Below the pieces are notes generated by a model. That model was given only the letters and a program-made list of their open reading frames with translations, had not been told where the DNA came from and searched no databases. The translations under genes and the position numbers were made by a program. Shown in pieces: positions 26,157 through 34,980 of a stretch of 64,000 nt of DNA; the first letter of the stretch is position 1; each line of letters begins with the position of its first letter. Source of the DNA: JBGPGW01 sp046349515 (lineage in GTDB: Bacteria > Pseudomonadota > Alphaproteobacteria > CADEGL01); assembly GCA_046349515.1 (NCBI GenBank), contig JAXMCE010000009.1, positions 62,001-126,000 of the forward strand, given 5' to 3'.

Positions 26157-27815
26157 CTACGTGCCGGTATCCGGTGGCGCGGTCTGCGGCGTGCTGCAGC
26201 AGGTCCCGAACACGTTGTTGTAGAGCCTGGCCTTCTCGGACGGATCGGCGATGGCGTCGATGAGCGCGAGCGCCTGCTCGATCTTCTTGTTGGCGAGCTG
26301 CGCGCCGATCACGGCCGCCTCCTGCAGCTCCTCGTTATAGCAGTCGAGCGCGCCCCCTTGGCCGAGCAGCGCTTCGACGATCACCGCCGGCGTCCTCATC
26401 ACCCGATGCGTGACGTCGAGGATGATGCCGTTGACCGTCTTGTCCCCGTAGCTCTGCGCCAGATCCTTCCGCTTGCGCACATAGGCCACCGGCCTCTCCG
26501 GTTGCGACGGGTCGATGCAGTTGACCTGCCGCTCGACGGCCTTCTCGATGAAACTCACGCGCGTGCCCGTGTAATCGACGATGTTGCACAAGTGCACGTA
26601 GATGTCGTTGCGCACGGACTCGACGGTCTTGGCGTCGATGAGGACGCTCTTCAGCAGGGCGCCCATCGATGACAGGGATCCCGTCTTGCGGCTCGTGTCG
26701 TAGCCGTTCGAATACATGAGCGACACGTCGTCGAGATAGGTCAGCGTAAAGTACTCCTGCAGCAGCTGGCGGAAGACGAAGTTCAGCACCCGGCTCCGGT
26801 TGATGTTCTCGAGCGTGCGCGTCGTCGTCGTCTCCGTTTCCGAAATGGCGGTCGAGGTCACGTCCGTGTCGATCTGGATCTGGCGCTGCGTGTCCGCGGT
26901 CTGCACGTGGTGATCGACGGCGTTGTTGAGCGTCGACACCTGCTGGCTCACGGCCTCCGTGCTGGTGTTGACGCTGGATGCCTCGCCGCCGATGTCCTCG
27001 CCCAGCTTGACGATGCCGAGATCGATGCCGACGCCGTATCCGGCATGGACGGACATCGAATCGGTGTCGGTGTCGCTCGATTCGACGCCCGTCGTCGTCG
27101 ACGCCTCGATCGTCGTCTGCAAGTCCTCCATCGCCGTTTCGCTGTAGCTGTCCAGCACGCTCTGCGAGCTCGACTGCGTCGTCTCGTCGTGGCGGTAGTC
27201 GCGAATCTGGATGACCGTCTTCTCGCCCGGCAGGAGGCTGAACGTGCTGAGCGTCTGTCCGGCGCCATAATCGCCGAGGTAGGAGGCCATGCGCATCTTC
27301 ATGACCAGATAGATGGCCGGCCGCGCGCCCTTGGGACGGGGCTGGAACACCAGTCCCTGCTTCCCGGACGGCCGGCGGTAGAGCTGCGGCCGGAAGCCCT
27401 CGGCGATCTTGTTCGCCGCGTACTCCGTCGCGAAGCTCGCGCTCTTGGTCGACACTTGGATGTTGGCGGCCTTCATTCGCACGCCCGACGAAAGCGACGG
27501 TTCCGCCGCGGTGAAATTGAGACCCGCGCTCATGATCTCGTCGACGCCGGAGTAGCTCCGCGCGTTGAGCACGCTTTGGATGCGGCCGGGCGTCACATCC
27601 TGCTTCTCCGCCTCGACATCGAAGCGTTCCCAATAATTGCCCGGCGTCGGCTGGCGCTCGGACTCCTTGAACGACTTGAGAGGTATGTCGAGCTTGATGA
27701 GGCTCACCACCGCGTAGGTGGTGGATTGCGGCAGATTGTAGTTGAGTACCGACGCGCTGCCGTTGTCTTCGAGCTTCGACAGCGGCTCATGCGCGATACA
27801 CGATGACTTGTCCAT
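26157..27815 (-). CDS. Unrecognised 552-residue protein with Ser/Thr-rich helical insert
   Basis: I do not recognise this family by name. ATG at 27815 is chosen because AAGGAG lies 8 bases upstream; an in-frame GTG at 27824 is less likely. No signal peptide is visible. Residues about 1-230 look beta-rich and include FSLLPGEKTVIQIRDYRHDE. Residues about 230-350 are a long Ser/Thr/Asp/Gln-rich, probably coiled segment interrupted by a Gly-rich patch (VHAGYGVGIDLGIVKLGEDI). Then NRSRVLNFVFRQLLQEYFTL starts a mixed C-terminal part, and the last residues are CCSTPQTAPPDTGT. It is the second gene of a leftward pair, 33 bases after the 346-residue gene. Confidence 0.75.
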   Translation of the reverse strand: MDKSSCIAHEPLSKLEDNGSASVLNYNLPQSTTYAVVSLIKLDIPLKSFKESERQPTPGNYWERFDVEAEKQDVTPGRIQSVLNARSYSGVDEIMSAGLNFTAAEPSLSSGVRMKAANIQVSTKSASFATEYAANKIAEGFRPQLYRRPSGKQGLVFQPRPKGARPAIYLVMKMRMASYLGDYGAGQTLSTFSLLPGEKTVIQIRDYRHDETTQSSSQSVLDSYSETAMEDLQTTIEASTTTGVESSDTDTDSMSVHAGYGVGIDLGIVKLGEDIGGEASSVNTSTEAVSQQVSTLNNAVDHHVQTADTQRQIQIDTDVTSTAISETETTTTRTLENINRSRVLNFVFRQLLQEYFTLTYLDDVSLMYSNGYDTSRKTGSLSSMGALLKSVLIDAKTVESVRNDIYVHLCNIVDYTGTRVSFIEKAVERQVNCIDPSQPERPVAYVRKRKDLAQSYGDKTVNGIILDVTHRVMRTPAVIVEALLGQGGALDCYNEELQEAAVIGAQLANKKIEQALALIDAIADPSEKARLYNNVFGTCCSTPQTAPPDTGT

Positions 27816-27848
27816 GCTCCCCACTCCTTGCTGGAAAAGTCCGGTTGC

Positions 27849-28889
27849 TCACGGCGGCGGTATTGTCAGAACCGCGTCATTGCCGCACGTGCTCACATCG
27901 AACGGCCACGAGCCGTCGCTGTAAATCGGGTAGGCCTTCGGCCACATGGCGACGCCGTTCACGAGAATCCGCTTGTCCTCGATCTTCGACATCTGCGCGT
28001 CCTTCACGGTGATCGCCTGCAGCACCGCGGGGTCGATCGAGTTCCGTTTCAGCGCGTCCTCGATGGTGGATCGGAACGGCGCGATCCCCGGAAACCTGTC
28101 GAAGAGCCCGATGGGGATCTCCGCGCTTTGGCCGCCCAGGTTCCAGTCATAGGAGTCCCAGAACCACACCTGCCAGTCGACGATCGTGACCTTCCAGCCG
28201 CCGGTGTCGAGCACCTCCGACTTGACGCGGACCTGCGACACGAGATCGACCGCATTCACCGCGTTGAACAGATCGGTCAGGTGGCTGTCGGTCGTGAGCG
28301 TGCCGCTCTCCTTGTAGATCGTCTCCTCGCCCCCGGCGGGCAGCGGGCTCTCGGCGGGCGTGACGACGATGGATTCGCCCTTGGGTCCGGTGAACGTCGC
28401 CAGGGACGCGGGGAACTTGGTGCCCGCCGGTGCCGTGAGGCGGCTCTTGATGCCGGCGACGATCGCGTCGTAATGCACATCGCACAGCGTGCCGAGGACG
28501 GGCTCCTGGTTCATGATGAGCGTGTGGTCCATGGTTTGCGCCGGATTCAACAGAGTGCCGGCGATCAACCAGTGATCGAGATTGTCCGCCGCCAACGTCC
28601 ACTTCAGCGTGTTGCGGGCGAAGTAGCTCCCCATCTGGATGATCTCGACGGTCTCGCCGGCGCTCAACGTGCCGAGCTGGAACTGATTGAGCCGATCGAT
28701 CAGCTCCGTCAGCGACATCGAAACCCCGAATGCGTTCTTGATGAGCGGAATGCTCGCGCTGTCGACCTTGTCCGTCACGCCGGCCAAATCCCACAGGTTG
28801 ACCGATGACTCGGGCACCCATGGATTGGACGCCGGCGCCGGGGGCGCTGGCGGATTCCATGGGATCAGCATCAGAAGCGGAATCGTCAT
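27849..28889 (-). CDS. Unrecognised 346-residue Trp-rich protein
   Basis: Not recognised. ATG at 28889 gives MTIPLLMLIPWNPPAPPAPA, then SNPWVPESSVNLWDLAGVTD; the open frame further upstream is Arg/Cys-rich and unlikely. The middle holds WKVTIVDWQVWFWDSYDWNL, an unusual cluster of aromatic residues, and the end reads VAMWPKAYPIYSDGSWPFDV. There is no signal peptide or membrane helix. It is read just before the 552-residue protein, with a 33-base gap, so the two probably work together. Confidence 0.72.
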   Translation of the reverse strand: MTIPLLMLIPWNPPAPPAPASNPWVPESSVNLWDLAGVTDKVDSASIPLIKNAFGVSMSLTELIDRLNQFQLGTLSAGETVEIIQMGSYFARNTLKWTLAADNLDHWLIAGTLLNPAQTMDHTLIMNQEPVLGTLCDVHYDAIVAGIKSRLTAPAGTKFPASLATFTGPKGESIVVTPAESPLPAGGEETIYKESGTLTTDSHLTDLFNAVNAVDLVSQVRVKSEVLDTGGWKVTIVDWQVWFWDSYDWNLGGQSAEIPIGLFDRFPGIAPFRSTIEDALKRNSIDPAVLQAITVKDAQMSKIEDKRILVNGVAMWPKAYPIYSDGSWPFDVSTCGNDAVLTIPPP

Positions 28890-28893
28890 GAGG

Positions 28894-28989
28894 TCACCCC
28901 GCGGGCGGCAACGCCGCCTCTGCTCCGGTTGGCTCGTCACGCGACAACACATCAACCGCCGACGGCTCGTCATCACGAGCATCGGGCAT
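28894..28989 (-). CDS. Possible 31-residue leader peptide upstream of the unrecognised pair
   Basis: ATG at 28989 has AGGG about 8 bases upstream and encodes an acidic peptide starting MPDARDDEPSAVDVL and ending EAALPPAG. Its TGA lies 4 bases before the ATG of the 346-residue gene, a spacing that suggests coupling. Length and position are the only support. Confidence 0.25.
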   Translation of the reverse strand: MPDARDDEPSAVDVLSRDEPTGAEAALPPAG

Positions 28990-29167
28990 CGCGCAATCCC
29001 TGCGGCCCCCACCGCCAGCCCTGCCGGTCACGCGCTCGGTCGCCCGGCGGCGCGACCCACTCGTCCGGACGATGCGCCGTCCGCGCCGTCGTGCCAGCAC
29101 CCTCGACGGTGCGCGCGCGGCAAGGACCCGGCGTCCGATGACGATCGATCAAGATATGCTCGGCGCC

Positions 29168-29196
29168 ATTATTGGAGAGATCGGCGCGTGATCCAA
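29168..29196 (-). promoter_or_regulatory. Candidate promoter for the unrecognised pair
   Basis: On the minus strand TTGGAT (29191-29196) and AATAAT (29168-29173) are 17 bases apart. They would start transcription about 270 bases before the 346-residue gene. The spot is locally AT-rich against a GC-rich background. Confidence 0.38.
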
Positions 29197-29239
29197 GGCC
29201 AATGTCGCCGGGCGCGTCGCGGAAACCCGTGAACGCGGT

Positions 29240-30742
29240 CTAACGCGGCCGGAAGGCCTTGCCGCCGGGCGAGGTGCGCAGGCCCGCACGCAAGCGCTTG
29301 AACTCGAGGAGTGCCGGATCCGCGATCGAGGGGCCGGGGGCCGCGACGACGAGGATCTCGTGGGCGAGCGGCTGGAAGTCCGCGCGGAAATGGACCGAGC
29401 TCTTGAGCGAGAGGATCGTCTGGTCCTTGGGCTCGATGCCGACATGGCGGAGCATGGCCTGGTCGGCGCATTGCTGCTTCTTCCCCGACACGATCACCTT
29501 GACGCCCGCGACCTCGAGGAGCGCCATGGGCCCGATGCGCATGCGGCTTCCGGCGTAGAAGGGGCCCGTCGCGGTGAAGCTGCCGCTCGCCGCGCGCAAG
29601 ACCTTGTAGCTCGCCTGGAACGGCGCGTGGCCGGGGAGCGCCGATGCCTCGCCGAGGCCCATGGTGATCTCCGCCCCCTCGCCCGCCGCGTGCGCCGCGC
29701 GGGCAGCCGCCTCGTCCGCGATCATGGCGACGACCGCACCCGTCGCGCGCTCCGCGACGAGCGCCTGGAGGATTCCGGTCGTGTCGCTGTCGGCGCCGGC
29801 ACCGGGATTGTCCTGCGTGTCGGCCAAGATCACCGGCCCCCGCGCGCCTCGCTTCGCAAGGCCCATGGCGTGGCGCACGGCCTCGCGCGGCTCCCAGAGC
29901 TTGCCGGCGAAGCCGGACTCGCGCGCGTCCACCATGGCCTGGAGCCGGTCGGCCATGCGCTTCGCGGCCTCCGCGCTCTCGCCGTAGGCGAGCACGGTCG
30001 CGCCGCAATCGTGGATGTCGGCCAAGGGGAATCCCATGGCGACGCTCACGCTCGCGATCCCGTCGCGTTCCAGGTCGGGCAGCGTCGCGTAGAGGGACTG
30101 CGCCGGCTCGATCATCGTGCACTGCCAGGTGAGCGGCACGAGGTAGTTGATCTGTCGGTAGGCCTTGTGGCGCGCGACGCCCGGATCCTTGAGAATCCGC
30201 TCCAGAAGCGCCGCCGAACGCTGGCCCGTCTCCGCCATGTCGACATGCGGATAGGTGCGATACACGACGAGCGCCGTCGCCGCCCCCACCATCGCCGGCG
30301 TGACGTTCGCGTGGAAGTCGAGGCTCACGACGATGGGAAGCTCGGCGCCCACGACGCGGCGGATGCGATCGAGCAGCTCGCCCTCCCCGTCCTCGAGATG
30401 CTCCGTCACCATGGCGCCGTGGAGGTCGAGGTAAAGCGCGTCGAGCGGCAGCGCGCGCCTGACGTCCTCGACGATCATGGCCGCGATGCGCTCGTACGCA
30501 TCCTTCGTCACATGGGCCGAGGGCGTGGCCGAGCACCAGAGAAGCGGCGCGATCTCGTGGCGACTCATCGCGTCGAGAAAGCCGGCGACGGGGATGTTGA
30601 TGCCCTTGACGGCCTCGACCATGACGGGCCCGCGGGAGAGGCCGGGCCATCCGTCCGCGCGCTCGAAGGCGTCGTAATCCGCCTTCGTCGGCGCGAAGGT
30701 GTTGGTCTCGTGGTGCCAGCCGCCGACCGCGATGCGGGCCAT
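29240..30742 (-). CDS. M81 family metallopeptidase (MlrC/microcystinase C-like)
   Basis: The protein has 500 residues. The N-terminus RIAVGGWHHETNTFAPTKAD is the M81 signature. LYLDLHGAMVTEHLEDGEGE and IVVSLDFHANVTPAMVG carry the Asp and His expected to bind metal, and GFPLADIHDCGATVLAYGES lies in the mid-region. MlrC cleaves linearised microcystin peptides, but homologues are widespread in soil bacteria without microcystin genes, so a peptide or amide substrate is all that can be said. It follows the YpfJ-like gene by 9 bases. Confidence 0.9.
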   Translation of the reverse strand: MARIAVGGWHHETNTFAPTKADYDAFERADGWPGLSRGPVMVEAVKGINIPVAGFLDAMSRHEIAPLLWCSATPSAHVTKDAYERIAAMIVEDVRRALPLDALYLDLHGAMVTEHLEDGEGELLDRIRRVVGAELPIVVSLDFHANVTPAMVGAATALVVYRTYPHVDMAETGQRSAALLERILKDPGVARHKAYRQINYLVPLTWQCTMIEPAQSLYATLPDLERDGIASVSVAMGFPLADIHDCGATVLAYGESAEAAKRMADRLQAMVDARESGFAGKLWEPREAVRHAMGLAKRGARGPVILADTQDNPGAGADSDTTGILQALVAERATGAVVAMIADEAAARAAHAAGEGAEITMGLGEASALPGHAPFQASYKVLRAASGSFTATGPFYAGSRMRIGPMALLEVAGVKVIVSGKKQQCADQAMLRHVGIEPKDQTILSLKSSVHFRADFQPLAHEILVVAAPGPSIADPALLEFKRLRAGLRTSPGGKAFRPR

Positions 30743-30751
30743 AGCCGCTGG

Positions 30752-31681
30752 CTAGACCTGCTTGCCCGCGAAGGTGTTGCAGGAATTGATCGTGCCGCCT
30801 TTCAAGCCCTTCATGAACCAGTGCACGCGCTGCTCGGCGCTGCCATGGGTGAAGCTGTCGGGCACGACGCGGCGCCCCGCGGCCTGCTGGAGCCGGTCAT
30901 CGCCCACGGCCGAGGCCGCGTTCATCGCCTCCTCGACGTCGCCCGGCTCGAGCACCTTCCAGCGCTGGTCGGCCTGGGACGCCCAGACGCCCGCGAGACA
31001 ATCCGCCATGAGCTCGACGCGCACGGAGACGGCGTTGGCGTCGCGCTGCGACATCTTGCGCTCGGCCGCGTGCGCCTTCTCGAGGATGCCGAGCATGTTC
31101 TCGACGTGGTGGCCGACCTCGTGGGCGATGACATAGGCGTTGGCGAAGTCGCCGCCCGCGTGGAAGCGCTGCTCCAGATCGTGGAAGAACGACAAGTCGA
31201 GATACACTTTCTGGTCGACCGGGCAGTAGAACGGGCCCATGGCGGCCTGGGCGAATCCGCAGCCGGACTGTGTCGCCTCCGTGAACAGCACCAGGTGGGG
31301 CCGGCGGTATTCGATGCCGGCCTGGGCCGGCAGGACCGTGCCCCATACGTCTTCCGTCTCGGCCAGCACGGCCGAGGCGAAGCGCGCGGCCTTGTCCTGG
31401 GGTGCGGCACTGTGGGGGGCGGGCTGCATCGCGACCTGATTGCCGCCGGAGCTGACGATGTCAGCCCCGCTCAGAAGCGCCTGCGGGTCGATGCCGAGCG
31501 CCCAGCCGATGAGCGTGAGCACGATGATGGCGCCGATGCCCAAGCCCCCGCGCCCGCCCGCGAGTCCGCCGAAGCCGCCCATCCCGCCGCGCCCGCCGCC
31601 GAAGCCACCGAACCCGCCGCCGCCGCCCTCGTCCCGACGGTCCTCGACGTTGTCGGATTGACGAAAATCTTCCCACTTCAT
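30752..31681 (-). CDS. Neutral zinc metallopeptidase, YpfJ family
   Basis: The protein has 309 residues. A Gly-rich cytoplasmic segment (residues 19-47) is followed by one membrane helix (IGAIIVLTLIGWALGI) and a periplasmic catalytic domain. The zinc site is YVIAHEVGHHVENMLG, with the third ligand expected in RVELMADCLAGVW. The final domain, FTHGSAEQRVHWFMKGLKGG, is typical of YpfJ. Family function is unknown. It probably shares a transcript with the M81 peptidase. Confidence 0.92.
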   Translation of the reverse strand: MKWEDFRQSDNVEDRRDEGGGGGFGGFGGGRGGMGGFGGLAGGRGGLGIGAIIVLTLIGWALGIDPQALLSGADIVSSGGNQVAMQPAPHSAAPQDKAARFASAVLAETEDVWGTVLPAQAGIEYRRPHLVLFTEATQSGCGFAQAAMGPFYCPVDQKVYLDLSFFHDLEQRFHAGGDFANAYVIAHEVGHHVENMLGILEKAHAAERKMSQRDANAVSVRVELMADCLAGVWASQADQRWKVLEPGDVEEAMNAASAVGDDRLQQAAGRRVVPDSFTHGSAEQRVHWFMKGLKGGTINSCNTFAGKQV

Positions 31682-31814
31682 GACTCGCCTCCGGACGCTG
31701 GAGAGAACCGCCGCTCAGAACGATGGCGCCGATTGCACGGGCCGCTGAGCGATTGTGCGATCGAGCGACCGTGCGATCTTCGCAGCCGCGCCGTCGCCCA
31801 TGCAAGCGCGTTGT

Positions 31815-32750
31815 CTAGGCCGAGCGCTTGCGGCCGCCCTTGAAGATGTCGACGCCCGAGAGCTCGGCGACGAAGGGCACCATGTTGTTCATGTCCATCC
31901 CGCCCATGCCCCGCGCGCGCATCATCTGGTAGAACTCGGTGCAGTAGGCGGCGATCGGCATGGGCACGCCCATCTCGCGCCCCAATTCGCTCATCAGGCG
32001 GAAATCCTTGTAGCGAAGGTCGATCGAGAAACCGGCTTCGCCGAGATCGCCCGTGATGACCTTGGCGATCACCTCCTCGAGCGTCTGGCTCGCCGCCGCC
32101 GCCTTCTGGCAAATCTCCGCCGTGCGCGCGCACGGGATACCCATCGAGGCCGCGAGCGCGAAGCCTTCGGCGATCGCCATGCGCGTGGCACCCGCAATGT
32201 AGTTCGTCACGAGCTTGATCGCGCTGCCGTGCCCGACCGGCCCGACATGGAAGATGTGCCGGCCAAGGCAGGACAGGACGGCTTCGACCGCCGCGAAGGC
32301 GCCAGGCTCGGCGCCGACGAGAAAGGTGGCATCGCCCGTCCGGGCCGCGACGGGACCGGGTGCGCCCGCGATGGGCGTGCTGACCGGCGCCTCGACATAG
32401 ACGATGCCGCGCGTCTCCGCGAGCGCCGCCATCTCGCGCACTGTCTTCGGATCGCTCGTCGTCGTGTCGATGATGAGCGTGCACCGGACTCCGTCGGCGA
32501 GAACGCCGTCGGGCCCCAGGAGAACCGCGCGGACGGCATCGGGATCCGGGAGCGAAAGAATCACGATGTCGCTCGAGGCACCAACCTCGCGCGAGGATGC
32601 GGCGCCCTTCACGCGATTGGACAGGAGCGGCGCCATGCGGTCCGCGTCGCGGTCGAAGACCGTCAGGGCTCCGAACGCCTCGGCAAGGTGCGGCACGAAT
32701 TCGCGGCCGAGCGAACCAAGGCCGATCTGTCCAACTGCCTTCGTTTTCAT
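31815..32750 (-). CDS. NAD(P)-dependent beta-hydroxyacid dehydrogenase
   Basis: The protein has 311 residues from ATG at 32750 (AAGG just upstream). QIGLGSLGREFVPHLAEAFG is the Rossmann nucleotide motif and GHGSAIKLVTNYIAGAT holds the catalytic Lys and Asn. The substrate segment VSTPIAGAPGPVAARTGDAT replaces the DAPVSGG form of 3-hydroxyisobutyrate dehydrogenase, so the substrate may differ. It stands alone between a metallopeptidase gene and REPIN-like element 3. Confidence 0.88.
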   Translation of the reverse strand: MKTKAVGQIGLGSLGREFVPHLAEAFGALTVFDRDADRMAPLLSNRVKGAASSREVGASSDIVILSLPDPDAVRAVLLGPDGVLADGVRCTLIIDTTTSDPKTVREMAALAETRGIVYVEAPVSTPIAGAPGPVAARTGDATFLVGAEPGAFAAVEAVLSCLGRHIFHVGPVGHGSAIKLVTNYIAGATRMAIAEGFALAASMGIPCARTAEICQKAAAASQTLEEVIAKVITGDLGEAGFSIDLRYKDFRLMSELGREMGVPMPIAAYCTEFYQMMRARGMGGMDMNNMVPFVAELSGVDIFKGGRKRSA

Positions 32751-32833
32751 TCGCCTTATCCCTTCGTTCTGGCGCACCGTCGCGGACGGCCCCATACCGC
32801 CTTGCGCCTTTCTCCTCTGCGATCGCGCGGCCG

Positions 32834-33010
32834 ACCCCCTCCCTACCCTCCCCCTTGCAGGGGGAGGGAGAAGACAACCCACTCCTCAACCCTCGGAATG
32901 GCCAATCAACCCGACGAACGCCCCATCGAGTGGCCCATCAGCCCGCGGGGCGATTTCCCACGGGTGCTGAAGATTCCCCTCCCTGCAAGGGAGGGGCTGG
33001 GGGAGGGTCG
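32834..33010. repeat. REPIN-like paired palindrome, element 3
   Basis: The left arm has CCCTCCCCC (32846-32854) paired with GGGGGAGGG (32860-32868) around TTGCA. The right arm (32975-33010) has CCCCTCCCTGCAAGGGAGGG followed by GCTGGGGGAGGGT. It occupies most of the 370-base gap between the dehydrogenase start and the ilvD stop; the rest of the gap shows no gene. Confidence 0.75.
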
Positions 33011-33090
33011 CGAAGCAATCCCCGACCTCCGCGACGCGCCCGCGCTTCCCTGCGAGCAACGTCGAACGCCGCGCCCCGGGTCCCCGCTCC

Positions 33091-33133
33091 TTAGATATCC
33101 GCGCCCTAGATGTCCGCGCCTCAAATATCCGCG
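33091..33133. repeat. Tandem 15-bp repeat carrying three successive ilvD stop codons
   Basis: Read on the minus strand, the end of ilvD is GCG GAT ATT TGA, then GGC GCG GAC ATC TAG, then GGC GCG GAT ATC TAA. Each 15-bp unit ends Ala-Asp-Ile-stop, in the same frame, and each uses a different stop codon (33121-33123, 33106-33108, 33091-33093). Confidence 0.85.
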
Positions 33134-34851
33134 TAAGTGTGCGTCTCGGCCTTGGCGCCCGGATGGGTGACGGCGCCGTCGCAGGCGCGCCCCACCGTCA
33201 TGTAGTAGCGCCAGAGCGCGCCCGACTGGAAGTCGTGCTTCTTGGGCTTCCACTTGGCGCGGCGCGCCTTCAACTCGCCAGCGGAGAGATCGACGCTGAT
33301 CGTGCCCTTGGTCGCGTCGATGTGGATCATGTCGCCGTTCTTGAGCAAGCCGATCGGACCGCCCACCGCCGCCTCGGGCCCGATGTGGCCGATGCAGAAG
33401 CCGCGCGTGCCGCCCGAGAAGCGCCCGTCGGTGATGAGCGCCACGGACTCGCCGACACCCTGGCCGTAAAGGGCGCCGGTCGTCGCCAGCATCTCGCGCA
33501 TGCCGGGGCCGCCCTTGGGCCCTTCGTTGCGGATGACGAGCACCTCGCCGATCTTGTATTGGCGCCGCAGCACCGCCTTGAAGCACTCCTCCTCGCTTTC
33601 GAACACGCGCGCGGGTCCGCTGAACTGGAGGCGCTTCATGCCGGCGATCTTCACGATCGCCCCTTCGGGCGCGAGATTCCCCTTGAGCCCGACGACGCCG
33701 CCGGTCTTCGAGAGCGGACGCGAGACCGGATAGACCACGTCCTGGCCCTTGGGGAACTTCACGTTCCGCAAATTCTCGGCCATCGTCTTGCCGGTGACTG
33801 TGATGCAGTCGCCGTGGAGGTAGCCGCCGTCCAAGAGCGACTTCAGGATGATGGGCACGCCGCCGACCATGTAGAGGTCCTTGGCCACGTACTTGCCGCC
33901 GGGCTTCATGTCCGCGATGTAGGGCGTGCGGCGGAAGATCTTGCACACGTCCTCGAGCCCGAAATCGATGCCCGCCTCGTGCGCGATCGCCGGGAGATGA
34001 AGCCCGCCATTGGTCGAGCCGCCCGTCGCCGCCACCACCGTCGCCGCGTTCTCGAGCGACTTCCGCGTCACGATATCGCGCGGCCGGATGCCGTGCTTGA
34101 CGAGATTCATGACCGCATGGCCCGCGAGTTCGGCATAGGCATCGCGCGAATCGTAGGGCGCGGGCGTGCCGGCAGAGCCCGGCAGCGCCAAGCCGATCGC
34201 CTCGGAGACGCAGGCCATGGTGTTCGCCGTGAACTGGCCGCCGCAGGCGCCGGCCGTTGGGCACGCCGCCGATTCGACCTCGTGCAGCTCCTTGTCGCTC
34301 ATGCGGCCCGCGCTGTGCTGTCCCACCGCCTCGAACACGTCGACGATGGTGACGTCGCGGTTCTGGAACCGCCCGGGCAGGATCGAGCCGCCATAGAGGA
34401 AGACCGACGGCACGTTCAAGCGCACCATGGCCATCATCATGCCGGGCAGCGACTTGTCGCAGCCGGCGAGGCCGACGAGCGCGTCGTAGCAATGCCCCCG
34501 CATGGTGAGCTCGACCGAATCCGCGATGAGGTCGCGGCTCACGAGCGAGGACTTCATGCCCTGGTGGCCCATGGCGATGCCGTCGGTCACGGTGATGGTC
34601 GTGAACTCGCGCGGCGTGCCGCCCGCGGCCTTGACCCCCTTCTTCGCGGCCTGCGCCTGGCGCGCGAGCGCGATGTTGCAGGGCGCCGCCTCGTTCCAGG
34701 TGGTGGCGACGCCGACGAAGGGCTGCGCGATCTCCTTCTCCGTCATGCCCATGGCGTAATAGAAGGCGCGATGCGGCGCGCTCGCCGGACCGACCGAGAC
34801 GTGGCGGCTCGGCAGCTTGGCTTTGGGGTGCTTCTTCGCCTTGGTCGGCAT
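33121..34851 (-). CDS. ilvD: Dihydroxy-acid dehydratase
   Basis: An iron-sulfur dehydratase in valine, leucine and isoleucine synthesis. The protein has 576 residues from ATG at 34851, with GGAGGAAG 6 bases upstream. GCDKSLPGMMMAMVR and ACPTAGACGGQFTANTMAC carry cluster cysteines, and TDGRFSGGTRGFCIGHI is the C-terminal signature. Other IlvD/Edd members act on sugar acids, so that alternative is open. The stop lies in a tandem repeat that supplies two further in-frame stops. It diverges from aroM with a 129-base gap. Confidence 0.93.
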   Translation of the reverse strand: MPTKAKKHPKAKLPSRHVSVGPASAPHRAFYYAMGMTEKEIAQPFVGVATTWNEAAPCNIALARQAQAAKKGVKAAGGTPREFTTITVTDGIAMGHQGMKSSLVSRDLIADSVELTMRGHCYDALVGLAGCDKSLPGMMMAMVRLNVPSVFLYGGSILPGRFQNRDVTIVDVFEAVGQHSAGRMSDKELHEVESAACPTAGACGGQFTANTMACVSEAIGLALPGSAGTPAPYDSRDAYAELAGHAVMNLVKHGIRPRDIVTRKSLENAATVVAATGGSTNGGLHLPAIAHEAGIDFGLEDVCKIFRRTPYIADMKPGGKYVAKDLYMVGGVPIILKSLLDGGYLHGDCITVTGKTMAENLRNVKFPKGQDVVYPVSRPLSKTGGVVGLKGNLAPEGAIVKIAGMKRLQFSGPARVFESEEECFKAVLRRQYKIGEVLVIRNEGPKGGPGMREMLATTGALYGQGVGESVALITDGRFSGGTRGFCIGHIGPEAAVGGPIGLLKNGDMIHIDATKGTISVDLSAGELKARRAKWKPKKHDFQSGALWRYYMTVGRACDGAVTHPGAKAETHTYADI

Positions 34852-34980
34852 TGCGATCTTCCTCCGCGGATTCGGACTATGATGCCGGGGAGAATAGCGG
34901 CGGGTACCGCCGCCGTCCAAGCGCTTCGAACGATACCCGCGCCTCGTTGAGAGTGATTCGTACATGAAAGCGAGTCGGCC

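Larger units (their letters stand above)
28890..29239. other. Intergenic region upstream of the unrecognised pair
   Basis: This 350-base stretch separates the M81 peptidase stop from the unrecognised pair, both on the minus strand. Apart from the possible 31-residue leader and a promoter candidate near 29170-29196, nothing else is visible. Confidence 0.5.

Noticed and set aside
26157..29239. Prophage or integrative element
   Set aside because: No integrase, transposase, phage structural genes or attachment-site repeats were found around the unrecognised pair; the two tRNA genes are far away and show no truncated copies.
29360..31843. An 827-codon open frame on the + strand across the M81 and YpfJ genes
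   Set aside because: It is a shadow of two clearly recognised minus-strand genes. It is rich in Arg, His and Ala with no domain signal, as expected from GC-rich antisense frames.
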